A DNA stretch of 64,000 bases from Janthinobacterium lividum (GTDB lineage: Bacteria; Pseudomonadota; Gammaproteobacteria; Burkholderiales; Burkholderiaceae_D): assembly GCF_034424625.1 (NCBI RefSeq), contig NZ_CP139976.1:4278001-4342000 (forward strand), given 5' to 3'. Under the pieces are notes generated by a model that searched no databases, was not told the origin of the DNA, and saw only the letters and a program-made list of their open reading frames with translations. This document shows positions 8,578 to 17,175 of the stretch, piece after piece (the stretch's first letter is position 1; every line of letters starts with the position of its first letter). The position numbers and the translations under genes were made by a program.

Positions 8578-8977
8578 CGGCCAGGTAACCGGCCGTCGCC
8601 GACACGGCCGACAGCAGGGCGCCCCAGGCCATGTCGATCGCCGTCAAGGCCAGCGGCCAGTCGCGCAATGTCGCGTAGTTGCTCAGATCATAGGTGCCGT
8701 AGGCAAGCAGCCCGAGCAACGCGCCCAGCGCAGCCGCAGTGCGCCCGCGGCGCAAGCGCAAGCCGGGCAAAATGGCAAAGACCAGCAGTCCCGCCACGTA
8801 CAGCAGGTAAAACAGCGTGGCCGGCGCCCAGCGGGGCGTGTCCGCCAGCAACGGCCCCAGCGCCGCGGCGTACATCGGTTTCATCAGCACGGCCAGCCAC
8901 AGGGCATCGATAGCCAAAAATACGCACAAGGTGGCGCCATAGGCAATGGCAAGCTGGAGCGGACGTTGGACAGGCAT
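8558..8977 (-). CDS. DUF2177 family membrane protein
   Basis: Integral inner-membrane protein of 139 residues with four predicted hydrophobic helices. The features LAIDALWLAVLMKPMYAAAL and AYGTYDLSNYATLRDW are the conserved signature of DUF2177 proteins. The function of the family is unknown. ATG 8977 is chosen over 8983 since GAAAG precedes it at proper distance. The gene is convergent with the PP2C gene and overlaps its end by 20 bp. Confidence 0.85.
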   Translation of the reverse strand: MPVQRPLQLAIAYGATLCVFLAIDALWLAVLMKPMYAAALGPLLADTPRWAPATLFYLLYVAGLLVFAILPGLRLRRGRTAAALGALLGLLAYGTYDLSNYATLRDWPLALTAIDMAWGALLSAVSATAGYLAASRLGR

Positions 8978-9387
8978 GGTCATCTTTCGGCGTCAGGCAG
9001 CGTGTGGGGGATAACGGTTACGCCAGCATAATGCAAAACGCCGCCATGGATGCCATAGGATCAAATAGGCCGCATGAAAATACACCATGGCTCAGGTGCG
9101 CGAACTGCCCGCCTTACTCGAACGCATGAAATCTGCCTGCATCCTCTCGCTGGCGCTGCCGGCGAGTATCTGGAAGTGACCGCCAACAAACAACGCAATG
9201 ATAAGGAATATCAAAATAACATGCCAAAAAAGACATTAAATGTGTTTTTGAGCAATAGTTTCCATGGCTTGCATGGGAAGATGTGACCAGGGACATGAAT
9301 TTGAGCAAAAAGAGCGCGTTCCGGCGCCGTGAAAGTTGCCAAGCCGGCGCAAAAGCGCGTAAGCTCTCATGTATAACAGAGGGCAAA
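8978..9387. other. intergenic region, nothing recognised
   Basis: About 400 bp between the divergently placed DUF2177 and FHA genes. It holds AT-rich patches (for example around 9195-9260) that may be promoters in either direction. A 70-codon plus-strand reading frame at 9074-9286 has no ribosome site or protein-like composition and is not called. Confidence 0.4.
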
Positions 9388-11004
9388 ATGTCCCCGCTCG
9401 ATTCGAGTCAGAATGTCATGAAAAAATGCAGCAACCCGGAGCACCCGCACTGTACGTTCTGGGTCTTGCCTGGGGAAACAGTCTGCGCGGGCAACCACCC
9501 GCAAACGACGACTGCCCCCAGCAGCTACGACCTGTTGACCGCACTGCGCAGCGCCCGTTCCGAGCCATCGGCAACGGCGCCTTCGCACGCCCCTGCCCGT
9601 GATGCTGTTATTCGCGATGCTGCCATGCAAACGCTGACGAGCCCCGTGCCGGCTTCCGCCGCGCCTCCGGCATTCGCGCCAACGCCGGTTGCGCCGCCAT
9701 CGGGCCCACAGGCCTACCAGCCGGTGCAAGCCCACCTGCACATCAGCGGCTTCGATCCGCGCGCGGCAGGCGGACGGCAAACCCTGAAGATGGAATTGCG
9801 CGGCATGAGCGCCGCCTGCGCGCCGCAGCTGACCTTGCGCCTGCGCTCGGACCTGATCCCCCGCGGGCACGTGCAGCATGATTTCGTGCGCACCACGCGC
9901 GGTGACTGGCGTCCCGTGTTTGTCGAGTTTTCCTCGCGCAACAAGGAACACGGGCAATACCAGATCGAAGTGGAAGTGCACAGCCACGTCAATGGCGCCG
10001 TGGCGCAGAAATGGGTGTGCACCTTCGTCATCCTCGTGCCGCGCCGCGACGCCACCCTGACGGAAATCCACCAGATCTTCCTCAGCACGCACAAGAACGT
10101 GCGCGTGATGGCCGATGACGCCTCGATCGCCCGCGTGACGGGGGGCGACGGCTGCAACCTCGACGTGACGGCGCGCAATGCCGGCATCGCCCACGTGGAT
10201 TTATCTGCGCCGCAAGGCAAGATCGACATGGGTTTTACCACCATCGCCTGGGACGAGGAGTTGATCGAAGTCGACCTGCCCGCCGCCAGCCACTGCCATC
10301 CGCACCCGAGCCAGGCCGCCTGCCTCGTCAATGCGGCGCCGGAAGCGGGCGAACAGCGCCAGATCCGCCTGTTCGCGCTGGAAGAATGCATGCTGGGCCG
10401 CTTCGAACTGGTGGACCCGGAAGCCGATGTGCTGCTCAGCCATTTCAGCCCCGACGGCCAGGACAACAATGGCTTGACGCGCCGCCTGTCGGGCCGCCAC
10501 GCCATCATCCGGCGCAGCCAGCAAGGCTTTGAAATCGAGGATGTGTCGCGCTACGGCATGCTGCTCGACGGCGTGTGGCCCGGCAAGCACAAGCCCGTGC
10601 CCCTGCGCCTGGGCATGCGCATCGAATTGACTGCCAGCATCAAGGGTATCGTCGTACTCAGCGTCACGGCCCTGCTCGCACACGGCGTGATCCTGCACCG
10701 CATCGACCACGGCGCCCACGCCGAATGTTTTTACCTCTTGCTGCCCGACACCCAGCCCACGCCGGCAAGCCACCTTGCCACGCCGCAAGCCAGCTGCCTG
10801 CCCGTACTCTTCCACCGCAATGGCGGATTCTGGCACCTGGACACGGCCAGCGGCAAGGAAACCGCGCTGGCCCCCGCTACCGCGCTCGACAAGCTCAGCG
10901 GCTTCGCGCGGCACAACCGCTTCGCCAGCGAACCGTATCCGGAATGCTGGATCATCCGCACCGAAGGTGCTGCGCTATGCGATAGCACCATGCAAACTGC
11001 CTGA
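9388..11004 (+). CDS. FHA-domain protein with N-terminal zinc-ribbon-like motif
   Basis: Predicted phosphothreonine-reading protein of 538 residues. Residues about 13-32 contain CSNPEHPHCTFWVLPGETVC and a following His, a likely small metal-binding motif. A Pro/Ala-rich linker follows (about 40-110), then a beta-rich region of unknown fold (about 115-290). An FHA domain spans about 325-415, with the phosphate-binding elements LGRFELV, RRLSGRHAIIRR and DVSRYGMLLDG. The C-terminal 120 residues are unassigned. ATG 9388 follows GAGGG at proper spacing and is preferred to the longer frame. The PP2C phosphatase gene lies 0.8 kb upstream on the same strand, so the two may belong to one phospho-signalling module; no partner is known. 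Confidence 0.8.
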   Translation: MSPLDSSQNVMKKCSNPEHPHCTFWVLPGETVCAGNHPQTTTAPSSYDLLTALRSARSEPSATAPSHAPARDAVIRDAAMQTLTSPVPASAAPPAFAPTPVAPPSGPQAYQPVQAHLHISGFDPRAAGGRQTLKMELRGMSAACAPQLTLRLRSDLIPRGHVQHDFVRTTRGDWRPVFVEFSSRNKEHGQYQIEVEVHSHVNGAVAQKWVCTFVILVPRRDATLTEIHQIFLSTHKNVRVMADDASIARVTGGDGCNLDVTARNAGIAHVDLSAPQGKIDMGFTTIAWDEELIEVDLPAASHCHPHPSQAACLVNAAPEAGEQRQIRLFALEECMLGRFELVDPEADVLLSHFSPDGQDNNGLTRRLSGRHAIIRRSQQGFEIEDVSRYGMLLDGVWPGKHKPVPLRLGMRIELTASIKGIVVLSVTALLAHGVILHRIDHGAHAECFYLLLPDTQPTPASHLATPQASCLPVLFHRNGGFWHLDTASGKETALAPATALDKLSGFARHNRFASEPYPECWIIRTEGAALCDSTMQTA

Positions 11005-11028
11005 TACAACGCCTCCCGCCACCTGACC

Positions 11029-11131
11029 GCTAGCGTCTGAAAAATGGTCAGAGCAAGGCGCGCTGCCGAAGACAGTACGAATGTACGGCAAGGCAGTGCA
11101 ACACAGCTATGCCCTTTTTTCGGACGCTAGC
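11029..11131. repeat. 103-bp inverted-repeat-flanked element
   Basis: Two 16-bp arms, GCTAGCGTCTGAAAAA and the reverse complement of GCTAGCGTCCGAAAAA, differ at one base and enclose about 70 bp. The element begins 25 bp after the FHA gene. Its right arm carries the stop codon of the small minus-strand gene at 11127. Such compact, terminally inverted elements are often dispersed in a genome, but only this copy is in the window. Confidence 0.6.
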
Positions 11132-11231
11132 GTGGCACCAGCACGAGGAAAATCATCGACAGGCCCAGTATAAACACCGCTTCCAGCGTAAACACGATGG
11201 CGGGAATCTGCAATTCGCGCGGGATTTTCAT
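11127..11231 (-). CDS. 34-residue single-span membrane peptide
   Basis: Very short gene. The product starts MKIPRELQIPAIVFTLEAVF, continues with a hydrophobic helix and ends LVPR. ATG 11231 is preceded by AGAGG at a good distance. The layout of a short basic N-terminus, one helix of about 20 residues and an Arg end is typical of small inner-membrane peptides that modulate larger membrane complexes. The stop codon lies inside the arm of the inverted-repeat element. No family is recognised. Confidence 0.5.
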   Translation of the reverse strand: MKIPRELQIPAIVFTLEAVFILGLSMIFLVLVPR

Positions 11232-11420
11232 GGCGACACCTCTTCAAAACACGGGACTGCCTTCAGCATAGCGCGCCCTGCGCCAATTGCATTATCAGCC
11301 GTATAACACACTTGACCGCCCGGCATGAGTTGCCGAGTTCGCTGCCAGGGCCATGCCGACACATAATTTAACAAATTATCGGCAGATATTCTGCAAATAG
11401 CCCCCTTACCTACCCTTCCG

Positions 11421-11440
11421 TACTGTATATTCATCCAGTT
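11421..11440 (+). promoter_or_regulatory. LexA (SOS) box upstream of ydjM homolog
   Basis: The sequence TACTGTATATTCATCCAGTT contains CTG, exactly 10 bases, then CAG, with the usual AT-rich centre. It lies 50 bp before the ATG of the YdjM-like gene. The E. coli homolog ydjM is itself LexA-controlled, which supports the reading. Confidence 0.7.
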
Positions 11441-11490
11441 AATATTCCCCTGTATTTCACACAGCGCCCGCATGGCGTTTTACATTTCCT

Positions 11491-12093
11491 ATGGCTTCCA
11501 ATAAAGCGCATCATGCGACCGGTTGGGCTGCTGGCGTGATCGCCGCTGCCCTGGTCGCGCACGCTGGCGCCGGTGGCCCGTATCAAGTGCTGAGCATGCT
11601 CGCCTTTGTCATGGGTGCGCTGGGCGGCACGGCGCCGGACTGGCTGGAAGTGGCCTGGTGGGCGCGCACGCACCGGCTGTGGATCACGCACCGCACGTGG
11701 ACGCACTGGGGCCTGGCGTGGATCGCCCTGCTCGTCTACACGTACCTGCAATTGCCGCACCACCTGTGGGCGCCGCCCCTGTTCGGCTTTGCGGCCGGCG
11801 GCATCATGCATTTGCTGGCCGACTGGCCCAATCCGCTGGGCGTGCCGTGGATCTTCCGCCGCCACTCGTTGCGCTGGTGGAAAAGCGGCCGCCACGACAT
11901 CATCGTCATCATCGCCGCCTGGCTGGCCGCCACCGTCGTGGCCGACCACGTATTTTTTGACGGCATCCACCTGCGCCGTACCCTGCTGGCGTTCGACAGC
12001 CTGCTACACTGGTCCGCCAGCGCCCTGCAACAGGCCTGGGCGAATCTGCAACAGTGGCAGCTGCGCTGGCGCCTGGGCGACGACGCCAATTGA
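11491..12093 (+). CDS. YdjM-type inner-membrane protein, putative metal-dependent hydrolase, LexA-regulated
   Basis: Inner-membrane protein of 200 residues in the DUF457/YdjM family. It starts MASNKAHHATGWAAGV, where the early paired His are a hallmark. The central part has APDWLE and THRTWTHWG (about residues 50-75), followed by HLLADWPNPLGVPW (about 108-122), the His/Asp set proposed to bind metal. Four or five membrane helices are evident. Catalysis is not demonstrated for the family. The LexA box just upstream indicates induction by DNA damage. It stands alone between the small membrane peptide and the fecI gene. Confidence 0.85.
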   Translation: MASNKAHHATGWAAGVIAAALVAHAGAGGPYQVLSMLAFVMGALGGTAPDWLEVAWWARTHRLWITHRTWTHWGLAWIALLVYTYLQLPHHLWAPPLFGFAAGGIMHLLADWPNPLGVPWIFRRHSLRWWKSGRHDIIVIIAAWLAATVVADHVFFDGIHLRRTLLAFDSLLHWSASALQQAWANLQQWQLRWRLGDDAN

Positions 12094-12113
12094 CGCCGGC
12101 GGCGTGGCAATGT

Positions 12114-12132
12114 GATAATGAGTATCATTCTC
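12114..12132 (+). promoter_or_regulatory. Fur box upstream of fecI-type sigma factor
   Basis: GATAATGAGTATCATTCTC matches 16 of 19 positions of the Fur consensus. It lies 67 bp before the proposed GTG start of the sigma-factor gene and so indicates repression by iron-loaded Fur. Confidence 0.85.
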
Positions 12133-12198
12133 AAACAGCCTAGCCAGCCGGCACCGCGCGTTCCGTCAGCCCAGCTCTTCCCTTGCCTGGAGAACGCA

Positions 12199-12717
12199 GT
12201 GAGCACCGTCAGTACCGTCCATACCAGCCACCTGAGCACTCTGTACAGCGAGCACCACGGCTGGCTGTATGGCTGGCTGCGCGGCAAGCTGGGCAACCGC
12301 GCCGAGGCGGCCGACCTGGCGCAGGATACGTTCGTGCGCCTGCTGGGCAAGCGCGAGGTGACACCGCTGACGCCCCTGCGCGAACCGCGCGGCTACCTGG
12401 CGACCATTGCGCGCGGCTTGCTGATCGACCGCTACCGGCGCCAAGCGCTGGAGCAGGCCTACCTGGAAGCGCTGGCGCAGCAAGCCGAGCCGGCATCGAT
12501 GTGCGCCGAAACGCATGCCATCATCATCGAAACCCTGCTCGCCATCGACCGCCTGCTCGACCGCCTGGGCGCGCGCACGCGGGCCATCTTCCTGCTGGCG
12601 CAGATCGAGGAGCTCAGTTATGTGGACATCAGCCGGCGCCTCGGCATCTCCCTGCCCACCGTGAAAAAACACCTGGTGCGCGCCTACACGGAATGCCTGA
12701 TGCTGGCGGCCGGCTGA
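12199..12717 (+). CDS. fecI: FecI-type ECF sigma factor
   Basis: Extracytoplasmic-function RNA polymerase sigma factor of 172 residues. Region 2 is seen in HLSTLYSEHHGWLYGWLRGK and ADLAQDTFVRLLG (about residues 8-50), and region 4 in LLAQIEELSYVDISRRLGIS followed by TVKKHLVRAY (about 130-165). GTG 12199 is chosen because GGAGA precedes it and region 2 then begins at the normal place; a longer frame starting at 12112 would run through the Fur box. The stop overlaps the ATG of fecR (TGATG). It should direct RNA polymerase to the downstream TonB receptor gene when the receptor binds its siderophore. Confidence 0.92.
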   Translation: MSTVSTVHTSHLSTLYSEHHGWLYGWLRGKLGNRAEAADLAQDTFVRLLGKREVTPLTPLREPRGYLATIARGLLIDRYRRQALEQAYLEALAQQAEPASMCAETHAIIIETLLAIDRLLDRLGARTRAIFLLAQIEELSYVDISRRLGISLPTVKKHLVRAYTECLMLAAG

Positions 12718-13685
12718 TGTTCGGCCCCGCGATCTCGCCTTCCGCACCCATTGCCCGCAAGGTGCTGGCCGCCGCCGCCCACTGGCATGTGGAGCTCCAG
12801 TGCGGCAGCGCCGACCCGGCCGCCCTGCAGGCATGGCGCGACGCCAGCGCCGAACATGAACGGGCCTGGAATCTGCTGCGGCGCATGCACGGCCAGCTGG
12901 GCACGATACCGGCAGCGCTGGCGATGCCCGCCCTGGAGGCGGCGCAGCAGCGCCGGCGCGCGGCCGCCAGGATACTCGCCCTGCTGGTGGCGGCCGGCGG
13001 CGGCATCGCGCTGGGCCAGGCGGGCTTGCAGTCCGGCCCATGGCAAGCCCTGACGGCGTCCTTGCGCACGGCACCGGGCCAGCGCCGCCACGTGACCTTG
13101 GCCGATGGCGGAGGCATGGAGGTGAATACGGATAGCGCCCTGGATGTCGCTTACGGCGCCACCCACCGCCGCATCCGCCTGCACCATGGCGAAATCATGA
13201 TCACGACGGCGCCCGACCCGCGCCCCTTCCTGGTCGACACCCCGCACGGCGTGATCCGCGCGCTGGGCACGCGCTTCGGCATACGCTGCGACGACGATGG
13301 CAGCACCGTCAGCGTCTTCGAGCACGCCGTGGAAGTACGTTGCGCGGCGCGCCCGGATGCCGTGCGCCGTCTGGAAGCGGGACAGCAGCTGCGCTTTGGC
13401 GACACCGGCGCGGATGACGTGCAGGCCATGCCGGCGCACCAGGACAGCTGGCTGCGCGGCATGCTGGTGGCGGCCGACTGGCCGCTGCAACAACTGGTCA
13501 CGGAACTGGCGCGCTACCGGCGCGGACGCCTGGCATGCGACGCCGGCGTGGCGCAGCACCCCGTCACGGGCACTTACCGCCTCGACGATATCGACGCCGT
13601 GCTGGAAAGCCTGTGCGCCTCGCACGGGCTGCAAGTGACGTACTTCACGCGCTACTGGGCCACGGTGGCGGCACGGCCGGCATAA
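12717..13685 (+). CDS. fecR: FecR family anti-sigma/signal transducer
   Basis: Inner-membrane regulator of 322 residues. An N-terminal cytoplasmic part with the DUF4880-type motif (AAHWHVELQCG, then LQAWRDASAEHERAW) should hold FecI. A single helix lies near ILALLVAAGGGIAL (about residues 83-97). The periplasmic FecR domain follows (RHVTLADGGGMEVNTDS, then TPHGVIRALGTRFGIR near 180-195), with a C-terminal STN-like part. It relays the signal from the STN domain of the TonB receptor encoded next to FecI. The start codon overlaps the fecI stop, ensuring coupled translation. Confidence 0.92.
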   Translation: MFGPAISPSAPIARKVLAAAAHWHVELQCGSADPAALQAWRDASAEHERAWNLLRRMHGQLGTIPAALAMPALEAAQQRRRAAARILALLVAAGGGIALGQAGLQSGPWQALTASLRTAPGQRRHVTLADGGGMEVNTDSALDVAYGATHRRIRLHHGEIMITTAPDPRPFLVDTPHGVIRALGTRFGIRCDDDGSTVSVFEHAVEVRCAARPDAVRRLEAGQQLRFGDTGADDVQAMPAHQDSWLRGMLVAADWPLQQLVTELARYRRGRLACDAGVAQHPVTGTYRLDDIDAVLESLCASHGLQVTYFTRYWATVAARPA

Positions 13686-13799
13686 TTATTTTCAGTTTTT
13701 TGCGCCAGGGGTTGGTGTTTCGATGCGCTGCTTCGGCTTGACAAGTAAGAAGCCGATTCATACGCCATTTTCTTATCCCTCTGAGCAGAAAGACCGAGC

Positions 13800-16280
13800 A
13801 TGCAGCTGACCACCCCCGTCCTCCATCCCGCCGCGCGCGCCATCCGCCTGGCCGTCATCGCCATGGCTTGCGCCGCCCCCGCCGCCTTTGTCGCCGCGCC
13901 CGCGCTGGCGCAAGGCCAGGTCGCCGCCACCGCAGCGCCGCAAGCCTATGCTGTGCCAGCCGGGCCGCTGGCCACCGCCCTCAACGACTTTGCCGTCGCC
14001 GCCGGCGTCAGCCTGTCGACCGATCCCGCGCAGACGCGGGGCCTGCGCTCGCCCGGCGTGCGCGGCAGCCATAATGTGGCGCAGGGTTTCGCCCAGGTGC
14101 TGGCCGGCAGCGGCCTGGAAGCCGTGCAACTGCCGAACGGCGCCTACGTGCTGCGCCAGGCGGTGCCCTCCTCCGCGTCGGCGGCCGGCGTGGAAAAGAC
14201 CATGGCGCCCGTGACGGTCAGCGCCAGCATGGAGCGCGACCCTGTCAGTGAGCACAGCAACTCGTATGCGGCGCGCGCCGTCACCGTCGGCAAGGGCGTG
14301 CAGACCCTGCGCGAGATCCCGCAATCCGTCAGCGTCGTCACGCGCCAGAAGATGGATGACCAGAACCTCAACACCATCGACGCCGTGCTGGCCAATACCA
14401 CCGGCATCACCATGTACGACAGTCCCATGGGCGGGCGCTATGTGTATTCGCGCGGCTTCATGGTCGAGACCTACCAGTTCGATGGCGTGAACCGCGCCAT
14501 GTACTACCCGCAGGCAAACAGCTTTACCAGCAATACGGCCATGCTCGATCGCGTGGAAATCGTGCGCGGCGCCACGGGACTGCTGCAGGGCACGGGCTCG
14601 CCGGGCGCCGCCATCAACATGGTGCGCAAGCGCCCGCTGGCGGAAAAGCAGGTGCAGCTGGCGCTCAACGCAGGCCGCTGGAACGACGTGCGCGGCGAAG
14701 TCGATGTCACCGGTCCTTTGACCGAATCGGGCAGCATCCGCGGCCGCGCCGTGGCCTCCATTGAGCAGCGCGATTATTTCTATGACGTGGCCGACAGCCG
14801 CACCGACGTGCTGTACGGCGTGCTGGAATTCGACCTGGCGCCGGGCAGCAAACTGACGACAGGCGCCAGCTACGAAAAACTGCACTCGACGCCCTTCTTT
14901 TCCGGCATGCCCCGCTACCGCGATGGCAGCGACCCGAAACTGCCCCGCGAGACCTTCCTGGGCGCCGACTGGAACCGCTGGAATAGCAGGCAGACGGCCG
15001 TCTTCGCCGAATTCGAGCACCGCTTCGACGCCGACTGGTCGCTCAAGGCCAGCGCCAACTACACGCGCGAACGGCATGACGTGAAATACATGTTCAGCCA
15101 GGGCGCGCTCAACCCCGCCACACTGGCCGGCATGATGATGTATGGCGGCGTGTTCGACTACGGCAGCACCAACAAGGGCATCGACCTGTCGCTCGATGGC
15201 AAATTCAACGCCTTCGGCCGCCGTCATGGCTTCAGCGCCGGCATCAACACGAACCGGCTGGAAAGCGACAGCGATTTCAGCCTTGCCCTGCTGCAGCAAG
15301 CGAACAATCCGCTGCGGCCCAATCACGGCGTGGCCGAACCGAGCGATGCCTGGTTCCGCGAGAACAGCTACCGGGGCGATCCCAGCGTAACAACCATGAC
15401 GCAGACGGGCGCCTACGGCGTGGCCCGCTTCAGCGTCAGCGATCCGCTCACCGTGGTGGCCGGCGCGCGCGTGTCGAACTACAAATGGAGCAGCGTGTAC
15501 CGCGACACGGGCGAGGTGTATATCGACCCCTACCGCGAAAATGGCGTCGTCACGCCGTATGGCGGCGTCATTTACGCATTCGACCCGCGCTGGTCCGGCT
15601 ACGCCAGCGTCTCCGACATCTTCCAGCCGCAGAACCAGCGCACGGCCGACGGCGCCCTGCTCGACCCGCTGCAAGGCCGCAACCTGGAAGTGGGCGTGAA
15701 AGGTGAACTGTTCGATGGCAAGGTGAACACCTCGCTGGCGCTGTTCCGCATCGAACAGCGCAACCGCGCGGAGCTCGACCTGGTCAACACCTGCTCCAGC
15801 GGCACGGAGTGCTATTTCTCGGCCGGCAAGGTACGCAGCGAAGGCCTCGATGCGGAAATCAGCGGCGAAGTGGCGCCGGGCTGGCAGCTGTTCGCCGGCT
15901 ATACCCTGAACAACTTCAAGTACCTGGACCAGACGTCGAGCGCGGGTGTGATGTTCGCCAGCACCTACTCGCCGCGCCACATGCTGCGCGCGTGGAGCGA
16001 CTACCGCCTGCCCGGCGCCCTGCAGAAGTGGAGCGTGGGCGGCGGCGTGAACTTCCAGACGGAGAGCTCGCGCGTCACGCAGAACATCACGGTGGCTCAA
16101 GGCGCGTATGCCTTGTGGAGCGCGCGCGCCGCCTACCAAATCGACCGTAACTGGACGGCGTCGCTGTCCGTGACGAATCTGCTCGACAAGCGCTACTACC
16201 AGACGGTGGGCGCGCCTGCGTGGGGCAATTTCTATGGCGAGCCGCGCAAGGCGCAACTGACCTTGCGCGCGCGGTTCTGA
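13800..16280 (+). CDS. TonB-dependent siderophore receptor with STN signalling domain
   Basis: Outer-membrane iron-siderophore transporter of 826 residues. The signal peptide ends near APALAQG. An STN signalling domain (about 40-115, including YAVPAGPLATALNDFA) is followed by the plug (about 150-270, with LREIPQSVSVVTR and DRVEIVRGATGLLQGTG) and a long beta barrel ending in Phe. The STN domain and the upstream fecI-fecR genes mark it as a transducing receptor that turns on its own synthesis. Hydroxamate or pyoverdine-like ferri-siderophores are typical ligands of this subfamily, but the ligand cannot be read from sequence. It is separated from fecR by 114 bp, where a FecI-dependent promoter would be expected. 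Confidence 0.93.
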   Translation: MQLTTPVLHPAARAIRLAVIAMACAAPAAFVAAPALAQGQVAATAAPQAYAVPAGPLATALNDFAVAAGVSLSTDPAQTRGLRSPGVRGSHNVAQGFAQVLAGSGLEAVQLPNGAYVLRQAVPSSASAAGVEKTMAPVTVSASMERDPVSEHSNSYAARAVTVGKGVQTLREIPQSVSVVTRQKMDDQNLNTIDAVLANTTGITMYDSPMGGRYVYSRGFMVETYQFDGVNRAMYYPQANSFTSNTAMLDRVEIVRGATGLLQGTGSPGAAINMVRKRPLAEKQVQLALNAGRWNDVRGEVDVTGPLTESGSIRGRAVASIEQRDYFYDVADSRTDVLYGVLEFDLAPGSKLTTGASYEKLHSTPFFSGMPRYRDGSDPKLPRETFLGADWNRWNSRQTAVFAEFEHRFDADWSLKASANYTRERHDVKYMFSQGALNPATLAGMMMYGGVFDYGSTNKGIDLSLDGKFNAFGRRHGFSAGINTNRLESDSDFSLALLQQANNPLRPNHGVAEPSDAWFRENSYRGDPSVTTMTQTGAYGVARFSVSDPLTVVAGARVSNYKWSSVYRDTGEVYIDPYRENGVVTPYGGVIYAFDPRWSGYASVSDIFQPQNQRTADGALLDPLQGRNLEVGVKGELFDGKVNTSLALFRIEQRNRAELDLVNTCSSGTECYFSAGKVRSEGLDAEISGEVAPGWQLFAGYTLNNFKYLDQTSSAGVMFASTYSPRHMLRAWSDYRLPGALQKWSVGGGVNFQTESSRVTQNITVAQGAYALWSARAAYQIDRNWTASLSVTNLLDKRYYQTVGAPAWGNFYGEPRKAQLTLRARF

Positions 16281-16287
16281 ACGAAGC

Positions 16288-17175
16288 CTAGCTTGCCGGG
16301 CGCAGCGGCGCTTTCGGCAACGGGATGAATTCCGTCTCGCCCGGCACTTGTCCCATGCGCTGGGCGCTCCAGTCGTCGGCCGCCTGCGACAGGCGCTCCT
16401 TGCTCGACGAGACGAAGTTCCAGAACAGGAAGCGGTGGCCATCCAGCGGCTCGCCGCCGATGACGACGAACTGCACCGGGCCGCCGCCTGCCGTCACCAC
16501 GGGCGCGGCTCCCGCTTCCAGCAAGGCCATGGTGTGCGGCACCAGCGCCACGCCATCGACCAGCACTTCCCCGCTGATCGGATAAATCGCCGCTTCCGCC
16601 GGCAAGCCTTCCAGCCGCAACTCGCGCCCCGCCTGCAGCGCCACATCCAGGTACAGCGTCTGCATGTAGGTGCGCACGGGCGAGGTCTGGCCAAAGGCCG
16701 TGCCGATCAACACTTTCACCACGGCGCCATCGAGCGGCACGACGGGAATGTCGGCTTGCGGCGTGTGCGTGAAACTCGGTTCGTCCTCTTCATGCGCCTT
16801 CGGCAACGCGGCCCACAACTGCAAGCCGTGCGTGCGGTGCGGCTGGCCGGCCAGGTCGGGCGGCGTGCGCTCCGAATGCACGATGCCGCGCCCGGCCGTC
16901 ATCCAGTTGATGGCGCCCGGTTCGATGCGCTGGCAGGAACCGATGCTGTCGCGGTGGTCGATCGCGCCCTCGAACAGATAGGTGACGGTGGCCAGGCCGA
17001 TGTGCGGATGGGGACGCACGTCATGGTTGGCGTCGGGCGCCACGTCGATGGGGCCGAAATGGTCAAAGAAGATGAAGGGACCGACGGCCTGTTTTACTGC
17101 GGAGGGCAGCAGGCGCCGCACGACGAAGCCGCCGCCGAGGTCCTTTTCGTGGCTTTTCAGGATGGCCGCGCTCAT
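16288..17175 (-). CDS. pirin family protein
   Basis: Cytosolic bicupin of 295 residues. The N-terminal cupin has the metal-binding set RPHPHIGLATVTYLFEGAI (about residues 55-73) and IVHSERTP (about 98-105), which supply the His, His, His and Glu ligands. The C-terminal pirin domain follows with PISGEVLVDG near 200. Bacterial pirins act as quercetinase-like dioxygenases or as redox-sensitive protein partners; which applies is unknown. The ATG overlaps the stop of the OsmC gene (ATGA), so the two are an operon, consistent with an oxidative-stress role. Confidence 0.92.
   Translation of the reverse strand: MSAAILKSHEKDLGGGFVVRRLLPSAVKQAVGPFIFFDHFGPIDVAPDANHDVRPHPHIGLATVTYLFEGAIDHRDSIGSCQRIEPGAINWMTAGRGIVHSERTPPDLAGQPHRTHGLQLWAALPKAHEEDEPSFTHTPQADIPVVPLDGAVVKVLIGTAFGQTSPVRTYMQTLYLDVALQAGRELRLEGLPAEAAIYPISGEVLVDGVALVPHTMALLEAGAAPVVTAGGGPVQFVVIGGEPLDGHRFLFWNFVSSSKERLSQAADDWSAQRMGQVPGETEFIPLPKAPLRPAS

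Noticed and set aside
9074..9286. 70-codon plus-strand frame before the FHA gene
   Set aside because: There is no ribosome site, codon use is atypical, and no protein-like pattern is visible.
13773..16442. 889-codon minus-strand frame opposite the TonB receptor
   Set aside because: Composition is Arg/Ala/His-rich without any domain pattern, and the plus strand holds a complete receptor.
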